DNA from: UTCHB3 sp964625575
GTDB taxonomy: Bacteria > Bacteroidota > Ignavibacteria > Ignavibacteriales > Ignavibacteriaceae
NCBI GenBank assembly: GCA_964625575.1
Contig: CAZVBQ010000005.1
Span: 62,001-126,000, forward strand
Direction of reading: 5' to 3'
DNA length: 64,000 nucleotides
The notes below the pieces were generated by a model. It saw only the letters and a list, made by a program, of their open reading frames with translations, was not told the origin of the DNA and made no database searches. Within the stretch, counting starts at the first letter, position 1, and each line of letters starts with the position of its first letter. This document shows positions 34,150-41,234 of the stretch, one piece after another. A program made the position numbers and the translations under genes.

Positions 34150-36000
34150 GTGAAAATGAAGCGAGCATCACTTCTTTTTGTAATTCTTTTCTCTTTTTGT
34201 GTTAACGCCCAAGGCTACAAAGAGCTCTCGAACAAGGTACAAACCTTCTTCTCACAAGGGCAATTTGGTGTCGCGATGATTTTTGCGGAGCAGGCGGCTG
34301 AACAGGCGCGCAAGGAGTTCGGCGAAACTGACACTATGTATGCCAAGGCGCTCAACAACCTCGCAATGATCTATCAGAGACGGCTCAGGTACCTTGACGC
34401 TGAAAGAACCTTTCTTAAAACCCTTCAGATAAAAGAGAAAGCCACCGGCGCCAACAATTACTCATACACCACCACCCTTATCAATCTCGGTGACCTCCAT
34501 AAAACGAGAAAGAACTATATCAAGGCACTCGAGTACTACCAGTTGGCTGAGAATATTGACAAGCAGATACTGGGTACCAATAGCGATGTTTACGCGGCTG
34601 ACATATCGAATATCGGAAGGATATACTATTTCCTCGATGATATACCGAACGCAATAAATTTTATCGCCAATTCGATAAAGATCAGGGAAAAGATCACCGG
34701 AAAAGATGACCCTGTTTTTGCGATCAATCAGATCTATCTTGGCGATGTTTTCGCGAAGGTTGGTGATTTTCACAGGGCCGACTCGCTTTACAAATCTGGA
34801 CTTAAGATACTGACTTACAAGGTCGGAACCCCTCATCCCGCGTTTCTGGGCGGTTTAAGGCAGCTCGCCATGCTCTACAAGGAAAAAGGGGAATTGAAAA
34901 TTGCTGATTCCCTGATATTTAACGGACTGAGCGTTATCGAACCGAGATACACCAAAAAGAGTCAGGTATTCTTCGACTTCCTCTCTGATTACGCTGACCT
35001 TAAGTTGATGCAGGGTGATCTTGTAAAAGCCGAGGAATACGGTATCGAAGTGTATCAGGGGCGAAAAGAACTGCTGGATGAAATAAATCCTGACGTTAAC
35101 AAGGCCGCGCTTCACCTGATAAAGGTATTCTTCAGACAAGGGCGCATGGAAGAAGCCGGTCTGATGCTCGGTGAATTCTTTGGCAGATGTCTCGATATCA
35201 GGCAGTTTCTCTATCCCGGGATGCCTGTTCCTGACATTCAGCAGGTTGAAAAAGATGCCGAAGAGGCTTTCGGGCTTTACAATTCGATTTATATGACACA
35301 GATGGCTTCAAATGATGAGGTCCGGCACCTGGCATTCAACAACTACTTGATCCTTTCGTCGCTTAACCCCGGTAAGTTCTGGTTCGCGAAAACCAAACTT
35401 GACGGCACGTATCTGAATGATCAGGAAAACGACTACACCTTTTGGCTGCGGCACGCGGAGTATTATGCCGGATTGAAGTTGCTGACCCGGAAGGATCTCG
35501 CGGCGTGGAATGAGAATCTTGACACCATTTACAATGCTTTCAGCGCAACTGCCGCTGTGCTCGCGAAAGACACGCTTTTCTCCTCAACTTTCTACAAGCT
35601 GAATTTTAAATGGGAAGATCACCTCGCCAAACTTGGCAAGGATGAAGCCACCATCGTGATACTTAGAGGAGAGATCAACAGCAACAAATACCCTGGTGAG
35701 ATTGGGTATGGAGTGCTTGTTCTTAAAGGTGGTGAATCTGGTGACCCGAAATTCATTCAACTGAAAGACGGAAATGATCTGGAAGAAAAGGTTTTCCCCG
35801 ATTACCAAAAAACTGCAAGAGACGAGAGAGGCAAGAAATTCCATGACCGGCTCTTCGGCGAGGTAACCATGCTTCTTGCAGACAAAAAGAAGCTCTACAT
35901 CAAGAAAACCGGAATATTCAAGTTTGTTGATATAGAGCTTCTCTTCGACCCCGCGAAGGGGAAAACTCTTGGAGAGTTGTATCAGATAGTATCAGAGTAA
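34150..36000 (+). CDS. Secreted TPR protein with truncated CHAT-like C-terminus
   Basis: A 616-residue exported protein: signal peptide RASLLFVILFSFCVNAQ, then at least six tetratricopeptide units of the 42-residue kinesin-light-chain type (ALNNLAMIYQRRLRYLDAER, TLINLGDLHKTRKNYIKALE, ISNIGRIYYFLDDIPNAINF). From about residue 490 the sequence follows the start of a CHAT domain (DEATIVILRGEI, YGVLVLKGG, the DGNDLEEKVFPDYQ region and KKLYIKKTGIFKFVDIELLF in place of the usual Y-x-S-P-D-G-x-x-N-x-x-x-L). It stops at LYQIVSE, so the part that normally carries the catalytic His and Cys is missing. The stop codon overlaps the convergent Cas6-like gene by 19 bp. No frame of the following plus strand restores the domain. 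Confidence 0.72.
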   Translation: MKMKRASLLFVILFSFCVNAQGYKELSNKVQTFFSQGQFGVAMIFAEQAAEQARKEFGETDTMYAKALNNLAMIYQRRLRYLDAERTFLKTLQIKEKATGANNYSYTTTLINLGDLHKTRKNYIKALEYYQLAENIDKQILGTNSDVYAADISNIGRIYYFLDDIPNAINFIANSIKIREKITGKDDPVFAINQIYLGDVFAKVGDFHRADSLYKSGLKILTYKVGTPHPAFLGGLRQLAMLYKEKGELKIADSLIFNGLSVIEPRYTKKSQVFFDFLSDYADLKLMQGDLVKAEEYGIEVYQGRKELLDEINPDVNKAALHLIKVFFRQGRMEEAGLMLGEFFGRCLDIRQFLYPGMPVPDIQQVEKDAEEAFGLYNSIYMTQMASNDEVRHLAFNNYLILSSLNPGKFWFAKTKLDGTYLNDQENDYTFWLRHAEYYAGLKLLTRKDLAAWNENLDTIYNAFSATAAVLAKDTLFSSTFYKLNFKWEDHLAKLGKDEATIVILRGEINSNKYPGEIGYGVLVLKGGESGDPKFIQLKDGNDLEEKVFPDYQKTARDERGKKFHDRLFGEVTMLLADKKKLYIKKTGIFKFVDIELLFDPAKGKTLGELYQIVSE

Positions 36001-36794
36001 GAACTGTCGTAAAGGTGGTCTGCCATCCCGAGACCGAGATACGTTTTTTCGCCGAAACCGGCAATAAATCCGGTGCGGATCAAATTCGGATCTCCCATAA
36101 TGGTGCACGGTGAGAGGATCCCGATAACGTCCATTGGTTTTGCCTTGGGATTCTCAATGCAGATCTTCTTTGTGATCCTCGGGTGTTTTTCGGCGTATTC
36201 CTCGTCCCAGACTATATGAAGCGGACCCGGCTGATACCCGGGGTTCTTCGAGATGAGTTTATACTTCTCGATCAGGTTATCCCTGAGGAGGGTGTTCATC
36301 TCGAATTTATCTTCCGGCCTCAGGAAATAGATCCTTTCCCTCTGATTGATAAATCTGAAAGTGGAAAGAACCAGCGGGCTGAGGAATATAAACCTCATTT
36401 CGGAACTGAAAGAAGTTTCAGGAACAAAATCAAGCTTCACTCCTTTTATACCAATCTCTTCACCTTCAATTCTGATCTTGAACTCCTTGCGCACAGAAGA
36501 GGCAAGCTGATCAAAATCAAGAAAATCCTGAAGAATCGGGAATGAAACATGTATGTACGCCTTTGGAGAGACAAGCTGGATCATTGGACCCGACATTTTC
36601 ATTTTTTCGAAGCGAAGCGAAAATGTGAAAAGGTCGAACTTCCTGGCATCAAACTGGTAACCATTCTCCTTGGCAAAGTCAATAAAACCGGGCGTACCAA
36701 TCCGTAGCAATCTTCTGATCGCTGTGGATATGCCGTAGTTATAGTTGACCGACAATTTTTTCGGTTCAAACTGAACCGCAATTCTTATTCGCAT
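35982..36794 (-). CDS. cas6: Orphan Cas6-family RNA-binding protein, probably non-catalytic
   Basis: A 270-residue protein with the full Cas6 double-ferredoxin pattern. Residues 1-60 match the family start (MRIRIAVQF, SVNYNYGISTAIRRLLRIG, RKFDLFTFS). A typical central block F-L-S-P-L-V-L-S-T and RIYFLRPEDKFEMNTLLRDN follows, and the C-terminal glycine-rich loop GFIAGFGEKTYLGLGM matches the G-F-G-E-K-N-S-x-G-x-G signature. At the place where active Cas6 enzymes have the catalytic His (usually L-H-D-E-G or similar), this protein has FAKENGY; the helix Tyr (usually I-Y) is Arg. No CRISPR array or other cas gene lies in the window. It may bind RNA without cutting. GGGA precedes the ATG. Confidence 0.82.
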   Translation of the reverse strand: MRIRIAVQFEPKKLSVNYNYGISTAIRRLLRIGTPGFIDFAKENGYQFDARKFDLFTFSLRFEKMKMSGPMIQLVSPKAYIHVSFPILQDFLDFDQLASSVRKEFKIRIEGEEIGIKGVKLDFVPETSFSSEMRFIFLSPLVLSTFRFINQRERIYFLRPEDKFEMNTLLRDNLIEKYKLISKNPGYQPGPLHIVWDEEYAEKHPRITKKICIENPKAKPMDVIGILSPCTIMGDPNLIRTGFIAGFGEKTYLGLGMADHLYDSSYSDTI

Positions 36795-36909
36795 AGATCC
36801 CGTATAGAATTGTGATTTACTGATTAAAAACTACTAACTCCCCGCGTGAAGAGGGCAAGCGGGAACAATATTAATAGAACCATACAAAAATAAAAAAAAA
36901 TGTTAAATA

Positions 36910-38574
36910 TTAATACTCCACGGTAAATTTAAAGTATATCCAGGTGGTTTCCTCAATGTTTCCTGTCGAAATTTGCTTCGCGAGGTTGTTTTTAACGGCA
37001 AGAGTGAAGTGAAGGTCTCTGAAGGCCTCGAAGTCAACTCCCGCTTCTATTTTCGTGTAATGATAAACGTCACCCGAGAGAAACTGAACGTGATCAGGAT
37101 CCACTTTTTCGACGTGTGGCTCAAAAAGATTTCCGCCGGCGTTGTATATCAACTTCCCTGAAGCATCGTAGAGATTCCATCCTTTTCTTGTGAAACTATA
37201 GGCGGTATACAGATTTGTTGCCCGGTTAAGAGCATATTCCGCCTTCAACCATATCTGATCCGCGTTCGGTCCTATAGGATGTCCAAGGGGATCGTCCCAG
37301 GAAGTGTAAGTGTTTTTCGGATTTGTGTGTGTGTACACAAACGGTCTGATCCGGGTGTACTCGCCGATGATAACGAGATCATTAACTGGGGTGTACCAAT
37401 AGGCACCGATCTGATAAGCCGTCTTGTTCGAGAAGCGGTCAAGATCACCCATGTTGCTGAGAATGTTCTCATCGAGGAAAAAGGTTGCCTGAAGTTCAAG
37501 GTTTGGGATGAAATCGGTTTGCAGGTCGAAAAATACGGTGGCATTGTCCCTGTCCTGCAGCGACATTTCCCCGAATTTGTAGAAAATAAGGGGATTAAGA
37601 TACGCCAGATCGATGGCGCGGTCGGAATAGACGACCACTTCACCTATCGACACGTCAAAGGCATCGGGGAGGTGTAGCTGGAACTTGTTCGCGGCAATGT
37701 ATTTTGTATAATTGTCGCTTCTAATTGCCTGGTAGCGTCCCACGGTAGAAGCCTGGTATGAAGTGTAACGAACCGGTCCGTACTTGAACTGGAACTTGAT
37801 AAAGTCGAGGTCGGCATGCTCACCCGACCATACGAGATTGGCGTTGTACCCGGGGGCGAAACGTGTTTTCTCTCTTCCGATCTGCGCGAGGAACTCCATC
37901 CCGGGCCTTGGTCGTGAGCTCCACTTCAAATAACCGTCGGTGTAATCATAACTCGGTGTTGACTCAAGGTTCTCAACGAACTTGAAGTTGTGGTTCAGCC
38001 TTGGATCCACTTTTGCCGAGAAATCCCTGTTGCCGGTGGCGAGCCCTTTAACAACATAGAGCATGTAGCCAAAGTTATCCGTGATCGATCCCTGCACGCG
38101 GAAGCCGATATCATAAATGGCAGCGTTATTAATGTCAGGTTTCATCCGGTGGCCATATTGAAGTGAACCGATCCCTTCAGCGTACATCGAGACAGTGGAA
38201 TCATTGTAGGCGTAGAGATACTTCAACTTGTTCGAGAAAATGTCCTCAAGATTCTGTCCGAAACTCATCCCACCGAAAAGATTTGTTACGTCATCACCTC
38301 GGGTTTTTCCCGAAAAATTCTCCGTGAACCACTTTAATCTCTCCCTTTCAGTGGTGGTGAGGAGGTGCTGCTTTTGCCTGATGATATCGAGATAGTCATT
38401 CACTTCCTGTCGTGACATGTTGGGTACATCATCGTGAATGCTCTCGATTATCCCTTTAACTTTCATCCTTTTAAGGAAGGGATAAACGGGGTTTTCGATG
38501 TTCACATTCTCAACCTGGGCAGAGAGAGCGACAGAGAGAAGTATCAGTAACGGGAGTAATTTTTTTGTTAACAT
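36910..38574 (-). CDS. Outer-membrane beta-barrel protein, Wzi/capsule-assembly-like
   Basis: A 554-residue exported protein. Signal peptide KKLLPLLILLSVALSAQ is followed by a helical segment (NPVYPFLKRMKVKGIIES, then SRQEVNDYLDIIRQKQHLLT) that begins many Bacteroidetes-lineage proteins of the capsule assembly Wzi group. The rest is amphipathic strands ending in an aromatic residue (TTWIYFKFTVEY), typical of a large barrel. In E. coli Wzi binds capsule at the surface; whether this homologue does so is unknown and no capsule genes are nearby. The ATG lies 1 bp after the TauE-like stop, so the two are coupled. Confidence 0.65.
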   Translation of the reverse strand: MLTKKLLPLLILLSVALSAQVENVNIENPVYPFLKRMKVKGIIESIHDDVPNMSRQEVNDYLDIIRQKQHLLTTTERERLKWFTENFSGKTRGDDVTNLFGGMSFGQNLEDIFSNKLKYLYAYNDSTVSMYAEGIGSLQYGHRMKPDINNAAIYDIGFRVQGSITDNFGYMLYVVKGLATGNRDFSAKVDPRLNHNFKFVENLESTPSYDYTDGYLKWSSRPRPGMEFLAQIGREKTRFAPGYNANLVWSGEHADLDFIKFQFKYGPVRYTSYQASTVGRYQAIRSDNYTKYIAANKFQLHLPDAFDVSIGEVVVYSDRAIDLAYLNPLIFYKFGEMSLQDRDNATVFFDLQTDFIPNLELQATFFLDENILSNMGDLDRFSNKTAYQIGAYWYTPVNDLVIIGEYTRIRPFVYTHTNPKNTYTSWDDPLGHPIGPNADQIWLKAEYALNRATNLYTAYSFTRKGWNLYDASGKLIYNAGGNLFEPHVEKVDPDHVQFLSGDVYHYTKIEAGVDFEAFRDLHFTLAVKNNLAKQISTGNIEETTWIYFKFTVEY

Positions 38575-38575
38575 A

Positions 38576-39322
38576 TCAGATTATATCCAGTAGATCGAGT
38601 GCAATTAATAAACTTGAAATGAGCAATACGGCTTTTACCACTTTTTCGCCGAGTTTCGCCACCACTTTCGCCGAGAACCACGCGCCAAAGATGGAACCGA
38701 TTCCAAGCATGAAACCCGCAAGCCAGTCGATCTGACTGTGGTACACAAAAATAAGAAAGGCGGGGATTGTAAAAATGAACGCTATAAATACTTTGTGAAC
38801 ATTAACTTTAACGAGATCAATCTTCAGTACGCTTCGCAAAACGAACATAATGAAGATCCCCGTGCCCGCCTGAATGAATCCGCCGTAAAATCCTATTCCG
38901 AACAGGAGGGGGTAGAGCACGATTTTTGTGTGCTTTATATCGCCACCTTCAGCCGCCTTGTTTACAGGCAGGAACATCAGAAGTGAGAGGATGATGGTAA
39001 CCACTCCGAGTATTTTAACGAACACATCCCCTTCAATCCTTACCGCGAGAAGTGCTCCCGCGATCGCCCCGGGAATGGTGAAGATCGCAAGCCGGAACGA
39101 CTCTTTAAAATAGCTCATCTTCTCGCTTGAAAACGCCACAACCGCCGTAAGGTTCTGCATCAGAATAAATATACGGTTGGTTCCGTTCGCGAGATTTGGA
39201 TCGAGACCGGTGTAGATCAGTGCCGGAAGTGTCAGTATGGAACCACCTCCAGCCATTATATTCAGTATGCCCGTGAAAAACCCGGTTATAAGGAGCAGGG
39301 AGTATTTAAGAAGATCGTCCAA
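38576..39322 (-). CDS. TauE/SafE-family sulfite/anion exporter-like permease
   Basis: A 248-residue membrane protein with about eight helices arranged as two related halves. Family motifs are GILNIMAGGGSILTLPALIY with the N-x-x-x-G-G-G-S signature (about 20-39), ANGTNRIFILMQN, and in the second half GFYGGFIQAGTGIFIMFVL. Homologues move sulfite, sulfoacetate, taurine-derived anions or other organic acids out of or into cells. A TTG start is required; no in-frame ATG is close. The ComB-like gene 33 kb away could supply sulfolactate-type anions, but there is no positional link. Confidence 0.85.
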   Translation of the reverse strand: MDDLLKYSLLLITGFFTGILNIMAGGGSILTLPALIYTGLDPNLANGTNRIFILMQNLTAVVAFSSEKMSYFKESFRLAIFTIPGAIAGALLAVRIEGDVFVKILGVVTIILSLLMFLPVNKAAEGGDIKHTKIVLYPLLFGIGFYGGFIQAGTGIFIMFVLRSVLKIDLVKVNVHKVFIAFIFTIPAFLIFVYHSQIDWLAGFMLGIGSIFGAWFSAKVVAKLGEKVVKAVLLISSLLIALDLLDII

Positions 39323-39442
39323 ATTCCATACTAAAAGTCGTGAATCGAAAGATCAAAATTAACCAAATATTCTCTAACACCCGTGATATTGGAACTTGCT
39401 GTAAATAATAATGGTTTCGGATAATAAAACCCGGAGGTTATA

Positions 39443-39796
39443 ATGAAGTTGTTCGTTTACGCGGCTTTTGTCGCCTCATTTCTGCTTGGATTCATCTGGA
39501 ACGGCAGTTCAGTTCACGCCCAATCCGGAGACCCAAAACCCGAAACAAAGAAAAGTGAATGTCCTTACCTGAATGGTCAGACTTCTGGCGTATGCCCTTA
39601 CAGTGGCAAGAAAGATAAAACCACGGGTGAGTGCCCTTACACCGGCAAAAAAAGCTCCCCTTCAACCGGCAAGAAAGAGAAAAAATCTGCTGAATGTCCC
39701 TACATCGGTAAATCAGGTTCATGCCCCTATTCAGGCGAAGCGGGTAAAACGACTTCTGAGCGCCCGGTGAAGAAGATAGAAGTTAAAAAAGTGTAA
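39443..39796 (+). CDS. Secreted Cys-Pro-Tyr repeat protein, unknown function
   Basis: A 117-residue protein I cannot assign to a family. A signal peptide (KLFVYAAFVASFLLGFIWNG to VHAQ) precedes a Lys-rich, low-complexity chain with five C-P-Y units: SECPYLNG, GVCPYSGK, GECPYTGK, AECPYIGK and GSCPYSGE. The only cysteines in the mature chain are in these units. The even spacing and a shared C-P-Y-x-G-K consensus suggest metal, heme or redox binding, or a modified peptide; none is shown. A strong GGAGG Shine-Dalgarno precedes the ATG. It is divergent from the TauE-like gene and is followed by a repeat region with the assembly gap. Confidence 0.75.
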   Translation: MKLFVYAAFVASFLLGFIWNGSSVHAQSGDPKPETKKSECPYLNGQTSGVCPYSGKKDKTTGECPYTGKKSSPSTGKKEKKSAECPYIGKSGSCPYSGEAGKTTSERPVKKIEVKKV

Positions 39797-39802
39797 TTTT
39801 AA

Positions 39803-40041
39803 GGCTGAAGTCAGGGGGCTGAAGGCTGAAATTTAACAAAACGGCTGANNNNNNNNNNNNNNNNNNNNNNNNNNNNNNNNNNNNNNNNNNNNNNNNNNNN
39901 NNNNNNNNNNNNNNNNNNNNNNNNNNNNNNNNNNNNNNNNNNNNNNNNAGTCAGAGGGCTGAAGGCTGAAATTTAACAAAACGGCTGAAGTCAGAGGGCT
40001 GAAGGCTGAAATTTAACAAAACGGCTGAAGTCAGAGGGCTG
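39803..40041. repeat. 40-bp tandem repeat interrupted by a 100-N gap
   Basis: A 40-bp unit that itself contains GGCTGA three times is seen once before and about two and a half times after the N run, identical except for one base in the first copy. There are no unique spacers. The true copy number is hidden by the gap. Confidence 0.9.
39849..39948. other. Assembly gap (100 N)
   Basis: Exactly 100 undetermined bases, the conventional length for a gap of unknown size. It falls inside the 40-bp tandem repeat, which explains why assembly stopped here. Confidence 0.98.
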
Positions 40042-40045
40042 AACT

Positions 40046-40135
40046 TTCATCCCTCAGCCTTCATCCATCAGCCATTAGCTTCATCCCTCAGCCTTCATCC
40101 AACAGCCAATACTTCACAGATCACAGTTCACACTT
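40046..40135. repeat. Degenerate 7-bp repeat (TCATCCC/TCAGCCT type)
   Basis: Units such as TCATCCC, TCAGCCT, TCATCCA, TCAGCCA and TTCACAG follow each other with a 7-bp step between the 40-bp repeats and the 74-residue gene. Confidence 0.65.
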
Positions 40136-40137
40136 CG

Positions 40138-40362
40138 TTAAACCAATCTCTGCTTTCCTCTCTTCCTGTAATAAATGCCATGGATCGATTCGGGGGAGAG
40201 GTAGAACTCATCGGCGAGCATTTCCTTTATGATACCGGTTTTTATCCCCTGACGCTTCAGATCATCAAATTTCTGCCGGATGGTAAAATTGCGATATTCT
40301 GATTCGTCGATCAGTCCAAGTTCTCTCAATTCCTCGAAGTTAAGTTCTGGCAGTCTCTCCAT
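40138..40362 (-). CDS. Small helical protein of unknown function
   Basis: A 74-residue, charged, mostly helical protein: ELNFEELRELGLIDESEYRN at the start and EMLADEFYLSPESIHGIYYR near the end. The latter looks like a helix-turn-helix of the kind used by small DNA-binding proteins (a recognition helix after L-S-P-E-S). The ATG at 40362 is chosen because AGGAATGAGG lies about eight bases upstream; an ATG 12 bp further out lies inside a 35-bp direct repeat. It is divergent from the S24-type repressor, and shares its control region. Confidence 0.55.
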   Translation of the reverse strand: MERLPELNFEELRELGLIDESEYRNFTIRQKFDDLKRQGIKTGIIKEMLADEFYLSPESIHGIYYRKRGKQRLV

Positions 40363-40372
40363 ATCGTACCTC

Positions 40373-40480
40373 ATTCCTTGCTAGATTTTTTGATATTTAC
40401 CGAAAAAGGTGATCTCTACGAGACCTTTCTTGGCATTGGTGTAAGATTCCTTGCTAGATTTTTTGATATTTACCGAAAAA
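40373..40480. promoter_or_regulatory. Twin 35-bp direct repeats between the small gene and the repressor
   Basis: The same 35-bp sequence (starting ATTCCTTGCTAGA and ending ACCGAAAAA) occurs at 40373-40407 and 40446-40480, a 73-bp step. The core TTTTTGATATTTACCGAAAAA-like part has complementary ends. Both copies lie in the divergent control region of the LexA/S24-type repressor, so they are good operator candidates. Confidence 0.6.
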
Positions 40481-40576
40481 GTGTTACATTTAAGATGTTA
40501 ATCTTATAAAACTATAAAACTTTTAACTTATCACGCTGCTAAACTAAGATTAAGAGCTTATATAAGTCAAGTTTAA

Positions 40577-41224
40577 ATGCAAAATACCCAAGAAAAATCT
40601 TTAATAGCCGCCCGCTTAAGAGAATTCGCTTATAGCCGGACGGATAAACTCAGCGACTTCGCCCGTCTTCTGGATATGCTGCCGCAAACCCTTAACTCAT
40701 ACCTCTCCGGCAAGATCACGCCCGGCGCGGAACTTCTGGTGAAACTTTCCGAGATGGGATGTGATATCGACTGGCTCCTGACGGGAAAACCTTCCGGCAA
40801 CACTTCCTCAATGCATTATGGAAGTGGTGAGAAAAAAGCAGCTTTCAAGGTTCTCGGTACCGTCCCCGCCGGTAAGGCTGATATTCAGGATTGGAGCGAC
40901 CTCAACGAGTTCCGTGATCTTCAATACGACCCTGACACCCATTTCTATCTTAAAGTTGACGAAGAATTCGGCTACAGCATGATGCCGATGGTAAATCCGG
41001 GTGATTATGTGCTTGTGAGCCTTTACGGAAAGGTGAAGCATGGTGATCTGGTGGTGGCATTGTACGATCAGACGAAGGGAGCGCTGAAGATCTACACCGA
41101 AAATGAGGATTTCCCGGGCGTGGCGGTTCTGACATCCTACAACCAGTCGATACCACCGATGGTCTTCAAGAAGGAGAATATAAAAGTTTACAAGGTTGTA
41201 TTGATCGAGAAGAACAATAAATGA
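40577..41224 (+). CDS. LexA/cI-like repressor with S24 autoprotease domain
   Basis: A 215-residue repressor. Residues 1-75 form an XRE-like helix-turn-helix (KLSDFARLLDMLPQTLNSYL, then GAELLVKLSEMGCDIDWLLTG). Residues 90-215 form an S24 peptidase domain. The self-cleavage site Ala98-Gly99 is in GTVPAGKAD; the nucleophile Ser134 is in GYSMMPMVNPGDYVLV, and the general base Lys171 in GALKIY. All three are intact, so RecA-stimulated self-cleavage, as in LexA and phage cI, is plausible. The N-terminal HTH is cI-like, not the LexA winged helix. No phage genes are nearby. Twin 35-bp repeats lie upstream. Confidence 0.88.
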   Translation: MQNTQEKSLIAARLREFAYSRTDKLSDFARLLDMLPQTLNSYLSGKITPGAELLVKLSEMGCDIDWLLTGKPSGNTSSMHYGSGEKKAAFKVLGTVPAGKADIQDWSDLNEFRDLQYDPDTHFYLKVDEEFGYSMMPMVNPGDYVLVSLYGKVKHGDLVVALYDQTKGALKIYTENEDFPGVAVLTSYNQSIPPMVFKKENIKVYKVVLIEKNNK

Positions 41225-41234
41225 CGACAGGGAA

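Noticed and set aside
39803..40041. 40-bp tandem repeat as a CRISPR array for the Cas6-like gene
   Set aside because: Copies abut each other with no spacers, and the unit has internal GGCTGA repetition unlike a CRISPR repeat. The gap could hide other sequence, but what is visible is a plain tandem repeat.
40577..41224. S24 repressor as the edge of a prophage
   Set aside because: Neighbours are a metal exporter, a TRAP operon and repeats; no integrase, terminase, portal or tail gene is present.
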